Shown in pieces: positions 52,856 through 62,618 of a stretch of 64,000 nt of DNA (within the stretch, counting starts at the first letter, position 1; each line of letters starts with the position of its first letter). A program made the position numbers and the translations under genes. The notes beneath the pieces are model-generated. The model made no database searches and had not been told where the DNA came from. It saw only the letters and a list, made by a program, of their open reading frames with translations. Source of the DNA: Chloroflexota bacterium (GTDB lineage: Bacteria; Chloroflexota; Chloroflexia; Chloroheliales; Chloroheliaceae); contig JAQBPB010000079.1 of NCBI GenBank assembly GCA_028287745.1, forward strand, positions 1 through 64,000, written 5' to 3'.

Positions 52856-54748
52856 CTATTTGTCGCTAAGGGCCACCAGCAGGCCGTTCAGGCGGCTGAC
52901 GAAGGCCATCGGGTCTTCCAGTTCGCCGCCGTCGGTCAGGACCGCCTGTTCAAAGAGGATATAACTCCAGTCCTTGAAGCGTTCCTGGTCCTCGACCGTC
53001 CGCAAGCGTTCGACAATCGGGTGCTGCGGGTTGATTTCGAAGATCGGTTTGCTGGAAGGCAGGTTCTGGCCGGTCGCCTTCAAGATGCGTTTGAAGCTTT
53101 CGTCCAGGTCGTTTTCATCGCCCACAATACAGGAAGGCGAAGAAGTCAGGCGGTTGGTAACCCGCACTTCTTTGACCTTGTCGGACAGGACGCTTTGCAG
53201 CCGGTCGGTCAGCTCTTTGAACTCGCTGGCGGTCTTTTCCTGGGCGGCTTTGGTTTCTTCATCGTCCAGCTTGTCCAGTTCCAGATCACCTTTGGCGATA
53301 GACTGGATTGGCTTGCCCTGGTACTCGGTCAGGCTGGAAACTACCCAGTTGTCCACCAGGTCGGTCAGGAGCAGGACTTCCACGCCTTTTTGCCGGAAGA
53401 TTTCCAGCAGGGGGCTGTTTTTAGCGGCGGCGTAGCTGTCGGCGGTCAGGTAGTAGATTTTCTCCTGGCCCTCTTTCATGCGACCGATGTAGTCGTCAAG
53501 GGATACATCCTGGGTTTCACTGTTGTTCTGGGTCGAGGCGAAACGCAGCAGCCTGGCGATAGACTCGCGGTTGGCCGTATCTTCGGGAATACCTTCCTTG
53601 AGGACTTTACCAAATTCTTTCCAGAAAGTGGCGTACTTATCCTTCTCCCTGGTAGCCATATCGTCCAGCAGGCCCAGGATCTTCTTGACCGCCCCGGCCC
53701 GGATATTGTCAACCAGCCTGTTTTGCTGCAAAATCTCGCGGGAGACGTTCAACGGCAGGTCGTTGGAGTCGATGACACCGCGTACAAACCGCAGGTAGGT
53801 GGGCATCAACTTCTCGGCATCGTCCATAATAAAGATGCGCCGGACATACAGTTTGACCCCGTGGCGGGCGTCCCGGTTCCACATATCGAAAGGCGGCTGG
53901 GTCGGGACATACAGCAGCATAGTGTATTCCTGCTTGCCTTCCATCCGGGCGTGGACCCAGGCCAGCGGCTCGGACCAGTCGTGCGAAACGTGCTTGTAGA
54001 ATTCCTTGTATTCCTCGGCGGTAATTTCGCTCTTGGAGCGGGTCCAGAGGGCTGACGCCTTGTTTACGGTTTCTTCGGTCGCTTCTTCGCCTTCCGCCGC
54101 CGCTTTCGGCATTACAATCGGCAGGGTGATATGGTCGGAGTACTTGGTTATAATCGAGCGCAGGCGGTACTCGCTCAGCAGTTCGTCTTCGTCCTCGCGC
54201 AGGTGCAAAGTAACTTCGGTGCCGCGCTGCGGGCGTTCGACATTTTCAAGGGTGTAGTCGCCTTTGCCGGTAGATTCCCAGCGGACGCCGTGTTCGGCGC
54301 CAAGGCCCGCCCGGCGGGTCAGCAGGGTAACTTTGTCGGCCACGATAAAAGAAGAATAGAAACCAACCCCGAACTGGCCGATCAGGTTGGCATCCTTGCG
54401 CTGGTCCCCGGTCAGGGCCTGGAAGAACTCGCGGGTGCCGGACTTGGCAATAGTACCGATATTTTCGATTACTTCCTGGCGGGACATCCCAATGCCGTTA
54501 TCGGCAATGGTAATCGTGCGGGCTTCTTTGTCGAAAGAGACCCGTATTTTAAGCTCGCTATCATTTTCATAGAGGGCGGCGTCGGAAAGAGCCTCAAAGC
54601 GCAGCTTGTCTTCGGCGTCGGAAGCATTGGAAATTAGTTCCCTTAGAAAGATTTCCTTATTGCTATAGAGCGAGTGGATCATCAGGTCGAGAAGTTGCGT
54701 AACTTCGGCCTGAAACCCTAATGTTTCTTTTTGAGCTTCCGCGGTCAT
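52856..54748 (-). CDS. htpG: Hsp90-family chaperone HtpG
   Basis: A 630-residue ATP-dependent chaperone. The GHKL ATPase domain is N-terminal: [29 protein letters not shown] and [15 protein letters not shown]. The middle domain has the Arg region [11 protein letters not shown], and the C-terminal dimer domain follows. ATG 54748 (MTAEAQKE) is chosen because AGGAGG lies 12 bases before it; an ATG four codons upstream directly abuts that site. It is divergent from the helicase-nuclease gene, and the shared region holds direct repeats. Confidence 0.96.
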   Translation of the reverse strand: MTAEAQKETLGFQAEVTQLLDLMIHSLYSNKEIFLRELISNASDAEDKLRFEALSDAALYENDSELKIRVSFDKEARTITIADNGIGMSRQEVIENIGTIAKSGTREFFQALTGDQRKDANLIGQFGVGFYSSFIVADKVTLLTRRAGLGAEHGVRWESTGKGDYTLENVERPQRGTEVTLHLREDEDELLSEYRLRSIITKYSDHITLPIVMPKAAAEGEEATEETVNKASALWTRSKSEITAEEYKEFYKHVSHDWSEPLAWVHARMEGKQEYTMLLYVPTQPPFDMWNRDARHGVKLYVRRIFIMDDAEKLMPTYLRFVRGVIDSNDLPLNVSREILQQNRLVDNIRAGAVKKILGLLDDMATREKDKYATFWKEFGKVLKEGIPEDTANRESIARLLRFASTQNNSETQDVSLDDYIGRMKEGQEKIYYLTADSYAAAKNSPLLEIFRQKGVEVLLLTDLVDNWVVSSLTEYQGKPIQSIAKGDLELDKLDDEETKAAQEKTASEFKELTDRLQSVLSDKVKEVRVTNRLTSSPSCIVGDENDLDESFKRILKATGQNLPSSKPIFEINPQHPIVERLRTVEDQERFKDWSYILFEQAVLTDGGELEDPMAFVSRLNGLLVALSDK

Positions 54749-54900
54749 TTTAAAGCACATCCTCCTGAGTCAATTATTTCTTATAAAAATTACTGGCTAT
54801 TTAAACTTCTACCATGTTAAAAGTTGCCCTTAAGCATAGCCATTACAAAAAGCTATGTCAACCGGCAATTACTCCTCATATATTTATAACTTAATCCCTT

Positions 54901-54941
54901 GTTAGATTTCAATTCAAAGAGTGTTAGATTTGTGTTAGACA
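54901..54941. promoter_or_regulatory. Phased GTTAGA direct repeats
   Basis: GTTAGA occurs at 54901, 54923 and 54934, spaced by 22 and 11 bases, so all three lie on the same face of the helix. The last two share the longer GTGTTAGA. Such 11-bp direct repeats are typical of OmpR/PhoB-type regulator sites. They lie between htpG (-) and the helicase gene (+). Confidence 0.5.
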
Positions 54942-54984
54942 ATCTGGAAGCGCGGCACGATGTAGATAAATGACAAAGATTATT

Positions 54985-55026
54985 TTAATTGTAGTTTACG
55001 TCCGCGGTGTTTGCTGCTACAATTAA
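54985..55026. promoter_or_regulatory. Inverted repeat upstream of the helicase-nuclease
   Basis: TTAATTGTAG (54985-54994) and CTACAATTAA (55017-55026) form a perfect 10-bp inverted repeat with 22 bases between, 49 bases before the start codon. It could be a regulator site or an RNA hairpin. Confidence 0.45.
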
Positions 55027-55074
55027 CGCAATTAGAACATATTAGTGGAATAATAAGAATTGATCAAAGCCTAA

Positions 55075-58000
55075 ATGCAAAATCCAACCTCTAACCCTAA
55101 CCAGGCAATCGCTTTGCGCCTTGAAGCGGCCCGGCGCGATTTGCTGGACCTTGGCCTGCGCAACTCTTTGCTTAATTTCCATTCGAAGGGCGCCCGCAGT
55201 ATCGAGGTGATGGACGAATTACCGGTTGAAATCTTCCGGATGCTGGTCCGGGAAAAGAAAGCCCTGACCTTCCTGGGTGACGCCGCCAAAGACCGGGCCA
55301 GGGCCGCCAGAAATCCCGCTCAACCGGCTCTTTTTGAACTGGCTCCATCAACAGGTGAGCGGGAAGCGCCGCGCCCGGATGTGGCCCCGGCTAACCCGGA
55401 GGCTTCCACCATTCCACCGGACGGCCTGGAAGCGCCTCAATTTTCCTTTCCACCACCCGGCCTACATCAAACGGGAACTACCTCGACCGGCTTTCCCGCG
55501 CCCGGTCAATCAAAACCTGGCTCAGTCCAAAACGGGTGGGATTTAAGCGCCCCGGCCCAGCATATTTCTTCACAAACTACCGCGCCGGATGGCACCATGG
55601 TATTGCCGGGCAGTAACGGGACGGAACTGCACAGGCGGTACACTGACTCAAAGTTGCAGACGACCCTGTCTACCGATGATTTACAAAAGCGGCTGCTGAA
55701 AATCTTTTACGATGCCCGGACCAGTATCGAGGACCAGGGGGTAAATATTCTTTACCTGGCCCTGGGCATGCTCGAATGGTACGAGGCCGACAGCAGCGAG
55801 CAACTTCGCCGGGCGCCGCTTCTGCTAATCCCGGTGGAAATCGTGCGTAAGGATGTCCGGGACCGCTTCACCTTGCGCTACACCGAAGAAGACCTGGGCC
55901 ATAACCTTTCCCTGGAAAACAAGCTCAAAGCCGATTTTGGCCTGACCCTGCCGCATTTGCCCGAACTGGAAAAACTGGAACTGGAGCCCTATTACACGGA
56001 AGTTGAACAGGCCGTGACCGGGCCGCGCCGCTGGCGGGTGGACCGGCAGGCTATTTCGCTGGGTTTCTTTTCCTTCGCCAAACAGGTGCTTTATAAAGAC
56101 CTGGACCCGGCAGGCTGGCCGGAAGGGGAAAGCCCCCTTGAACACCCCATTCTGAACGGCCTATTTTTGGGCGGCCTGGCTGAACCGGCCAACCCGATAC
56201 CGGAAGGTGCTTCGCTCGACCGCTACCTGACCCCGGCCGACCTGAACCTGGTGCTGGACGCCGATAGTTCGCAAGTGCTGGCCCTGGTGGACGTTAACCA
56301 TGGCCGCAACCTGGTCATTCATGGCCCGCCGGGCACCGGCAAATCTCAGACTATTACCAACCTGATTGCCCAGGCGCTGGGCGAAGGAAAAACGGTCCTG
56401 TTTGTGGCCGAGAAAATGGCCGCCCTGGAAGTGGTCAAGCGGCGGCTGGACAGCCTGGGCCTGGGTGAGGCCTGCCTGGAACTGCACAGTCACAAGGCCA
56501 AGAAGAAAGCGGTCCTGGACAACCTGGCCCGTACACTTAACCCTTCTTCCCGGCCGACCCTGGACTCTTTTGAACAGGAACTGGCCCTCTTGACGGCTAA
56601 CCGGGACCGCTTGAACGATTACACCGCAGCTGTAAATACGCCGGTCCATGACAGCCGCAAGACGCCTTTTCAAATTTTGGGCGAAATAATCCGCCTGAAC
56701 CGCGTACAATCAAGCCAGAGCTTGCCCCGGTTGCCCTTTAACGGCCCGCGCGAGTGGTCCTGGTCCGAATATGTCCGGCTCAAAGCCCTGGTCGAAGAAC
56801 TGGCCGGGCTTTTCCGGGCGATTGGCGCTCCGGTCAGGCATCCTTTCTGGGGCAGCCAGCGCGCGACGCTCGGTCTGCGCGAGCGGCAAGAGCTGTTGGA
56901 AGCCCTGCGCGAGGCGCTTGCGGCGGTAGAGCAGCTGCGGCTAACTTCGGAGCGGGTAGCCCTGCCGCTAAAGCTGCCGGTGCCGGAACGCCCCTGGGAG
57001 TTCAGGTTATCTCCGCTGCTCCAGGCCAGCCCACCGCTCTACGGGTTGAACCTGGACGCGCCGGAATGGCTGGACCAGGCCGGACCGCTACAGCAGCTTT
57101 TAAGCCTGGGGCCGCAGTTGACCGGCCTTTACCGGCAGTACGAAAGCTTGGTCAGGCCGGAAGCCTGGACCCAGGACCTTACCACGTTAAAAGAAAGCCT
57201 GGAAAAGTACGGCCCGAAATTCTGGCGCGGCCTGGCCGGACCCTATAGGAAGGCCAAAGCTCACCTGGCGTCGCTCCTGACCGGCCCGCTTCCCGCCGAA
57301 GCAGGGCAACTGGCCCTGGTTAACGACCTGATTAAGGCGCAACAACTGCGGGCAACCTGGGACAGCACCCAGGGTCTGGGCGCGTTTCTCTACCGGGTAA
57401 ACTGGCAGGGCCTTAACAGTGATTGGCCGGGACTGGCAGCCCAGGCGGCCTTTGCGGCCCAATTGCACCAGGCCGTGCGGCAGGGCGAAGGCCCGGCTTC
57501 GTTATTCTCTTTCCTGGTCGCGCAACCGGACCTGTCCCTGTTTAAACAGAGCTTGCTCGACTTTGACCTGGCTATCGCCGCGCATTTGAATGCCACCCGT
57601 CAGGTTGTGGATTTGCTCGAACTGGATGAAACGAGCCGGTTTGGTCAGGCCGGGCCGCTGCAGGTCCAGCCTTACGCCGCCCAGCTTAAAGTTTTGAGCG
57701 ATTGGCAGACCTACCTGGGCCACTGGCCGGAAATGGTCAGTTACAATGACCTGGCCCGGCGCTGCCAGGAAGCCGGGCTGGAAGCCTATACCAGGGCTGC
57801 CGATAGCTGGCCGGAAGCAGGGCAATTCCTGGAAACAACTTTTGAAAAGAACTGGCTGGAAGGGCTGCTCGACCTGGCCTACCGGGAACGGCGGCCGTTG
57901 AACCTGTTCCAGCGCGAGGGCCACGAACAGGTCATCAGCCAGTTCCGCCGCCTGGACCGCCAGATAATGGACCACAACCGGGCGAAACTGGCCCTCTTAA

Positions 58001-59472
58001 ATGCCCGCAAGGTCGGGAAGGTCTGGCAATCTACCGAAAAAGCTTCGCTGGCCCAGTTGCGGGTCCTGAAACGGGAGATTGAAAAAAAGACCCGCCATAT
58101 CGCTATCCGCAAGTTGTTAAAGACTGCCGGGCCGGTGGTCCAGGCCATCAAGCCGGTCTTTATGATGAGTCCGCTTTCGGTGGCGGCCTACCTGACGCCG
58201 GGCGAGATGAAATTCGACCTGGTAATCTTTGACGAAGCCAGCCAGGTCCGACCAGCCGACGCCTTTGGGGCTATCTTGCGGGGCAATCAACTGGTCGTGG
58301 CCGGGGACGACCGGCAGTTACCGCCCAGCAGTTTCTTTGAGCGGTTGACCCAGGACGGCGGCGCGGCCAGCGAAGATGACGAATTTGACGAGGAATTAGC
58401 TTCGGCCAATACCAGCGGGGATTTTGAAAGTATCCTGACCTTGTTCAAGACGGTAACCCAGCCGCGCATGCTGCGCTGGCACTACCGCAGCCGCCACGAG
58501 TCGCTAATCGCGGTTTCCAATTCGGAGTTTTATGAGAATAAACTGATTATCTTCCCCAGCCCGGATAACGCCCGGCTGCATAACGGTCTGATTTACCACC
58601 ACCTGCCCCAGGCCACTTACGACCGCAGTAAGAGCCGCACGAACCAGGCCGAAGCCCAGGCGGTCGCCCAGGCCGTTATGGCCCATGCCCGCCAGCACCC
58701 GGAACTGACCCTGGGCGTGGGAACTTTTAGCATGGCTCAGCGTGCGGCGGTGGTTGAGCAGTTAGAGCTTTTGCGCCGGGAAGATAGTTCCAACGAGAGC
58801 TTTTTCACGGCCTACCCGGACGAGCCTTTCTTTGTCAAAAACCTGGAAAACATCCAGGGTGACGAGCGGGACGTGATTTTAATAAGTATCGGGTATGGGC
58901 GCGACACCACCGGGAAAGTGACACTCAATTTTGGCCCCTTAACCACCAAAGGCGGCGAAAGACGCCTGAACGTGCTTATTTCTCGCGCCCGGCAGCGCTG
59001 CGAGGTCTTTACCAACCTGACCGACGATGACCTTGACCTGAACCGCACCACTTCCGAGGGCGTAAAAGCCCTTAAGACCTTCTTGAAGTACGCCAGGACC
59101 GGCGATTTGCAGGCGGGACCGCTGCCAACCGGGCGGCCTTCCGACTCGCCGTTTGAAGACGAAGTGCGGCTGGCCCTGGAAGCTCGCGGACACCGGGTAG
59201 CGGCCCAGGTCGGGCAGGCCGGGTTCTTTATTGACCTGGCCGTGATTGACCCGGAACAGCCGGGACGGTATCTTCTGGGGATTGAGTGTGACGGCGCGAC
59301 CTACCACAGCGCGCTTTCGGCCCGCGACCGCGACCGGCTGCGCCAGCAAGTGCTGGAGGGCCTGGGCTGGAAAATCCACCGGGTCTGGAGTACCGATTGG
59401 TTCAGTAACCCGGGGCGCGAAATCGAACGGCTGGAGGAAGCCATTAAAGCGAGCCGTCAGGTTACGGTTTAA
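55075..59472 (+). CDS. DUF4011 helicase with C-terminal PD-(D/E)xK-type nuclease
   Basis: A 1465-residue protein in three parts. Residues 1-290 are DUF4011-like (RRDLLDLGLRNSLLNF; GVNILYLALGMLEWYE) with a Pro-rich insert at about 90-180. A superfamily 1 (Upf1-like) helicase follows: Walker A GPPGTGKS at 417-424, a long insert, Walker B LVIFDEAS at Asp1053-Glu1054, GDDRQLPP, WHYRSRHESLI and VLISRARQRCEV. The end (about 1358-1460) matches the MTES_1575/Vsr-like nuclease: Glu1361, Asp1387 and Glu1404-x-Asp1406 (GIECDG). The set recalls the one-gene antiphage system Hhe (DUF4011-helicase-Vsr). It likely unwinds and cuts foreign DNA. No strong ribosome site precedes ATG. Confidence 0.9.
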   Translation: MQNPTSNPNQAIALRLEAARRDLLDLGLRNSLLNFHSKGARSIEVMDELPVEIFRMLVREKKALTFLGDAAKDRARAARNPAQPALFELAPSTGEREAPRPDVAPANPEASTIPPDGLEAPQFSFPPPGLHQTGTTSTGFPAPGQSKPGSVQNGWDLSAPAQHISSQTTAPDGTMVLPGSNGTELHRRYTDSKLQTTLSTDDLQKRLLKIFYDARTSIEDQGVNILYLALGMLEWYEADSSEQLRRAPLLLIPVEIVRKDVRDRFTLRYTEEDLGHNLSLENKLKADFGLTLPHLPELEKLELEPYYTEVEQAVTGPRRWRVDRQAISLGFFSFAKQVLYKDLDPAGWPEGESPLEHPILNGLFLGGLAEPANPIPEGASLDRYLTPADLNLVLDADSSQVLALVDVNHGRNLVIHGPPGTGKSQTITNLIAQALGEGKTVLFVAEKMAALEVVKRRLDSLGLGEACLELHSHKAKKKAVLDNLARTLNPSSRPTLDSFEQELALLTANRDRLNDYTAAVNTPVHDSRKTPFQILGEIIRLNRVQSSQSLPRLPFNGPREWSWSEYVRLKALVEELAGLFRAIGAPVRHPFWGSQRATLGLRERQELLEALREALAAVEQLRLTSERVALPLKLPVPERPWEFRLSPLLQASPPLYGLNLDAPEWLDQAGPLQQLLSLGPQLTGLYRQYESLVRPEAWTQDLTTLKESLEKYGPKFWRGLAGPYRKAKAHLASLLTGPLPAEAGQLALVNDLIKAQQLRATWDSTQGLGAFLYRVNWQGLNSDWPGLAAQAAFAAQLHQAVRQGEGPASLFSFLVAQPDLSLFKQSLLDFDLAIAAHLNATRQVVDLLELDETSRFGQAGPLQVQPYAAQLKVLSDWQTYLGHWPEMVSYNDLARRCQEAGLEAYTRAADSWPEAGQFLETTFEKNWLEGLLDLAYRERRPLNLFQREGHEQVISQFRRLDRQIMDHNRAKLALLNARKVGKVWQSTEKASLAQLRVLKREIEKKTRHIAIRKLLKTAGPVVQAIKPVFMMSPLSVAAYLTPGEMKFDLVIFDEASQVRPADAFGAILRGNQLVVAGDDRQLPPSSFFERLTQDGGAASEDDEFDEELASANTSGDFESILTLFKTVTQPRMLRWHYRSRHESLIAVSNSEFYENKLIIFPSPDNARLHNGLIYHHLPQATYDRSKSRTNQAEAQAVAQAVMAHARQHPELTLGVGTFSMAQRAAVVEQLELLRREDSSNESFFTAYPDEPFFVKNLENIQGDERDVILISIGYGRDTTGKVTLNFGPLTTKGGERRLNVLISRARQRCEVFTNLTDDDLDLNRTTSEGVKALKTFLKYARTGDLQAGPLPTGRPSDSPFEDEVRLALEARGHRVAAQVGQAGFFIDLAVIDPEQPGRYLLGIECDGATYHSALSARDRDRLRQQVLEGLGWKIHRVWSTDWFSNPGREIERLEEAIKASRQVTV

Positions 59473-59499
59473 AAGGCCAGGGGCTGTAAGAAACCTTTA

Positions 59500-60312
59500 T
59501 CAGCTTCTGGCCGGTCCGGCCATTTCCAACCTGGCTTTAGCTGCCAGGGCCGGTAGGGCGGTTTGATGGTCCAGCACCTGTTGCAAATGGGCCATCCGTT
59601 GGGGTGGTGCAGTCTTCAGCATTAGAGGGCCATACAGGCTATCAATCCAGAACCGGGCGCTTGAATTAATGTAGTTCTCCAAATCGAGCAGTTCTTCGGC
59701 CGTTTCGGAATGCTGACCCAAATTTATTGTGAACATACGCCGGTGGCTGCTTCCGCCGTAAGAAGAATGCATGATGTTGTGGTTAAAGACTACGACATCG
59801 CCCGGCTGTGACTCCAGGGCTACGGCCGGGACATCCTGCGCCTCAATTCCCCACAACTCCTTTGACCTGGTGGCCCTGCGGATGGGGTCCTCCGGTTCCA
59901 GGCGGTGTGAGCCCGGGATAACCCGCAAGGCTCCCGTGTCGGCCTTTACCGGGTCTAAATACAAAGCTATTTTGATATAGCTTACCTGCCTGTGATAGCC
60001 GTCGCTATGCCAGCCGGTGTTGCCGGTATAATAATTTCCATCGCTGCCAAGGTAGTTATAGTTATCGCCAAGAAGCCCCTGGGCAATCATCGTTATCGAG
60101 GGATGGTCGAGCAGGCCGCATAAGTATTCCCGCTGGTCAATAAAAGGCACCAGGCAAGAACGTTGAGTAGGGTCGTGGGTAATTCCGCGCTGCTCAAAAA
60201 CTCCTTCAAACTCCGCAATAATCCGGCCCATTTCTTCAGCCAGCAAACCCTTAAAAGCCAGGTAACCAAAAGTTTCAAAAAAACGCTTTTGGGTTTCATT
60301 TAACGTTTCCAC
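59500..60312 (-). CDS. Phytanoyl-CoA dioxygenase (PhyH) family oxygenase
   Basis: A 270-residue Fe(II)/2-oxoglutarate-dependent oxygenase. The iron site is His-x-Asp in TGWHSDGYHRQ and a distal His in VFNHNIMHSSYGGS. The 2-oxoglutarate Arg lies in the nearby HRRMFTINLG. GALRVIPGSHR is a PhyH mark. GTG 60312 is chosen because AGGAGG stands nine bases before it; the frame runs six codons further. The substrate is unknown; relatives hydroxylate lipids, ectoine or natural products. Confidence 0.88.
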   Translation of the reverse strand: METLNETQKRFFETFGYLAFKGLLAEEMGRIIAEFEGVFEQRGITHDPTQRSCLVPFIDQREYLCGLLDHPSITMIAQGLLGDNYNYLGSDGNYYTGNTGWHSDGYHRQVSYIKIALYLDPVKADTGALRVIPGSHRLEPEDPIRRATRSKELWGIEAQDVPAVALESQPGDVVVFNHNIMHSSYGGSSHRRMFTINLGQHSETAEELLDLENYINSSARFWIDSLYGPLMLKTAPPQRMAHLQQVLDHQTALPALAAKARLEMAGPARS

Positions 60313-60367
60313 AAACTCAATCCTCCTCAATGTTTACGAGTTAGAGTTTTTTACCGGTCAGGGAAGG

Positions 60368-60901
60368 TCAGGGTGCGCCTGCACAAAGGAAGTCTACTTT
60401 GGAGCGGTTAATCAGGACCGAATTGGCCGTGACTGGCCGGGCCGAAGTGGGCAGAAAGTTGATGGTGACATCGGTCATACCGATAAAGCTTTCCTCGCGG
60501 TGCATCAGGACCTGGGTCAGTTCCAGTTCTGGTTCGAGGTGCAAGTTGCCGCTGATTTCAAAATTACCCAGGCCGGCCAGCACCCGGTGTTGCAGAAGTT
60601 CGCCCCGGAAATAAACCCTGGCTGCCTGGGCCAGCCGGTCGGTTTCGTGGGTATCGTTGGGGACCGCCAGCACGATAGACTCTTTATTCACCCGCGCAAA
60701 GCCGCTCTCCAGGGCTTCGTCGGAAGGTTTTAAAAGATGGCTGGTGCTGACCCGTTCCAGCAAAATCTGGCTGTCCGAGGAGTTGAGGATACCGTTGGTC
60801 CGCAATTCGGCTGAGAATACCTGGCCGACAATCCGGTGGTAATTAGTAAACAGTTCCAGGGTCAGCCAGCGCTCGGGAAGCCTATAAATGAAATCGGGCA
60901 T
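60368..60901 (-). CDS. Conserved-looking hypothetical protein
   Basis: A 177-residue soluble protein, mostly beta and helix mixed, that I do not recognise. The second half has RVYFRGELLQHRVLAGLGNF, EISGNLHLEPELELTQVL and ESFIGMTDVTINFLP, which read as a compact beta-rich domain. GAGG lies before ATG. A 13-bp hairpin (60938-60972) lies just upstream. It follows the phosphorylase gene on the same strand but more than 150 bases away. Confidence 0.6.
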   Translation of the reverse strand: MPDFIYRLPERWLTLELFTNYHRIVGQVFSAELRTNGILNSSDSQILLERVSTSHLLKPSDEALESGFARVNKESIVLAVPNDTHETDRLAQAARVYFRGELLQHRVLAGLGNFEISGNLHLEPELELTQVLMHREESFIGMTDVTINFLPTSARPVTANSVLINRSKVDFLCAGAP

Positions 60902-60937
60902 AAATGAATACCTCGGGTATGTAATATTGCTGTTTTT

Positions 60938-60972
60938 GGAGATTTCAGAGGTTTTATGGCTCTGAAATCTCC
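60938..60972. promoter_or_regulatory. Perfect 13-bp inverted repeat upstream of 60901
   Basis: GGAGATTTCAGAG (60938-60950) pairs exactly with CTCTGAAATCTCC (60960-60972) across nine bases. The leftward strand has no T run after it, so it is not a standard terminator. It lies 37 bases before the start of the hypothetical gene. Confidence 0.5.
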
Positions 60973-61054
60973 CCCTTGTAGGTTATAGAGGGGTCCCGTG
61001 AGCATGGAAAGTGCGAATTCCGGACCGGGTTTTTTTAAGAATCTTTAAGGAGTC

Positions 61055-62356
61055 TTAAATAATAGTATCTACCAGGGGCGGGGCCTGCACCGGAGTATCG
61101 CTGAAGGTATAGGCTTGCCACAAGCTCTCTTTAATGCTGTCGGCCTGGCTTTGAGATTGAGCGTGAATTTCCAGTAACGAGTCGCCCACCTCAACTTTAT
61201 CGCCGACCTTCTTACGCAGTATCAGGCCCACCGCCGGGTCAATCGCATCGGTCTTAACCTTGCGCCCGGCGCCGAGGGTATAGGCTGCGATGCCAATCGT
61301 TTCGGCATCCATCGACTTGATGTAACCGGCCCTGTTGGAGCGGAATTCTTCCCGGTGGGCGGCCAGGGGAAACCGCGAGAGGTCGTCCAGGTAACTAATG
61401 TCACCGCCCTGCTGGGCGATAAACGCCTTGAATTTTTCAAAAGCCGCCCCGCTTTTAAGGGTCTCCTCTAACTTGCGGCGGGCATCCGTCAGGTTTAAGG
61501 ACCGGCCCGACATTTCCAGCAACTGGCTGCCCAGGATAAGCGCTAACTCCACCAGGTCGCCGGGTCCGCGCCCTTGCAGGGTTTCGACTGCTTCTTTGAC
61601 TTCCAGGCTGTTTCCGACTGCCAGCCCCAACGGCTGCTCCATACTGCTCAGGACGGCCCGGACCTTGCGGCCGACACCGTGGCCGATTTCGACCATAGCA
61701 TGGGCCAGGGCGGTGGCGTCTTCCAGGTTCTTCATGAAAGCGCCCTTGCCGTATTTCACATCCAGCACAATGCAGTTGGTCCCGGCCGCGATTTTCTTGG
61801 ACATAATGCTGCTGGCAATCAATGGCAGGCTCTCGACCGTCCCGGTCACGTCCCGTAAAGCATACAACTTTCCGTCAGCGGGGGCTAAATCCTGGCTTTG
61901 TCCGGCCACTACCAGGCCGACTTTCGCCAGGGCTTGCCGGAATTCTTCCTCACTGAGAGCCGCCCGGAAACCGGGGATGGTTTCCAGCTTATCAACCGTG
62001 CCGCCAAAGTACCCCAGGCCGCGTCCGCTCATCTTGCCAACGGGCAGGCCGGTCGCGGCGACCAGCGGCGCGACGACCATCGTAGTCTTATCACCGACCC
62101 CGCCGGTGCTGTGTTTGTCGGCAACCACCGGCGCAATATCGCGCAGGTCAAGCTGGTGGCCGCTGCGGACAATAGCCTGGGTCAGGGAGACCGTTTCGGC
62201 AGGTTCCATACCCTTAAAGAAGACCGCCATGGCAAAAGCAGCGGCCTGGTAATCAGGTATTTCGCCCCGGTTGAAGCCTTCTATAAAGAAGCTTATTTCT
62301 GCATCGGTCAGAGGCTCACCGCCTCGCTTTTTAATTATAACGTCAACCGCCCTCAA
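61055..62356 (-). CDS. pdp: Pyrimidine-nucleoside / thymidine phosphorylase
   Basis: A 433-residue salvage enzyme that splits thymidine, deoxyuridine or uridine with phosphate to the base and (deoxy)ribose 1-phosphate. DKHSTGGVGDKTTM binds phosphate, KMSGRGLGYFGGTVDKLETI is the family signature, and MSKKIAAGTNCIVLDVKYGKGAFM follows. The C-terminal domain is standard. The length fits the Gram-positive Pdp type. Whether it takes only thymidine (DeoA) or also uridine cannot be read directly, so the symbol is tentative. Confidence 0.93.
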   Translation of the reverse strand: MRAVDVIIKKRGGEPLTDAEISFFIEGFNRGEIPDYQAAAFAMAVFFKGMEPAETVSLTQAIVRSGHQLDLRDIAPVVADKHSTGGVGDKTTMVVAPLVAATGLPVGKMSGRGLGYFGGTVDKLETIPGFRAALSEEEFRQALAKVGLVVAGQSQDLAPADGKLYALRDVTGTVESLPLIASSIMSKKIAAGTNCIVLDVKYGKGAFMKNLEDATALAHAMVEIGHGVGRKVRAVLSSMEQPLGLAVGNSLEVKEAVETLQGRGPGDLVELALILGSQLLEMSGRSLNLTDARRKLEETLKSGAAFEKFKAFIAQQGGDISYLDDLSRFPLAAHREEFRSNRAGYIKSMDAETIGIAAYTLGAGRKVKTDAIDPAVGLILRKKVGDKVEVGDSLLEIHAQSQSQADSIKESLWQAYTFSDTPVQAPPLVDTII

Positions 62357-62383
62357 CTTTTTCTCCCTTTTCTTTTTGGGTAG

Positions 62384-62411
62384 TAGTCGGTAGTCAGTAG
62401 TCAGTAGTCAG
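62384..62411. repeat. Seven-base tandem repeat (TAGTCAG)4
   Basis: TAGTCGG followed by three TAGTCAG units, ahead of the pdp start. Related strings (ACTGACTAC) appear on the other strand near 62600-62610. It is a small microsatellite-like array with no known role. Confidence 0.75.
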
Positions 62412-62618
62412 GTTGGAACCTGGCTGATAAAGGTTTTTTGAAAGGGTTAGGACCAGCCCAAGCAAGCCAGTCATATACGCTTTTACCTGCTATCAGCCTA
62501 TAAATTATAGACTGATGGCCCCAACCTCCAAACAATAGAGCCGAGTTCTTCTGCCACCCAACTCCAGGCCAGCATTTACTGCCCTACCATCCCTACTGCC
62601 AACTGACTACTTCCTATC

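Noticed and set aside
52817-54055. 412-residue + strand frame opposite htpG
   Set aside because: It is antisense to HtpG; it reads as low-information Val/Gln/Phe text with no motif.
60938-60972. Hairpin as the terminator of pdp
   Set aside because: The leftward transcript has A residues and not T residues after the stem, and the stem is more than 80 bases past the pdp stop.
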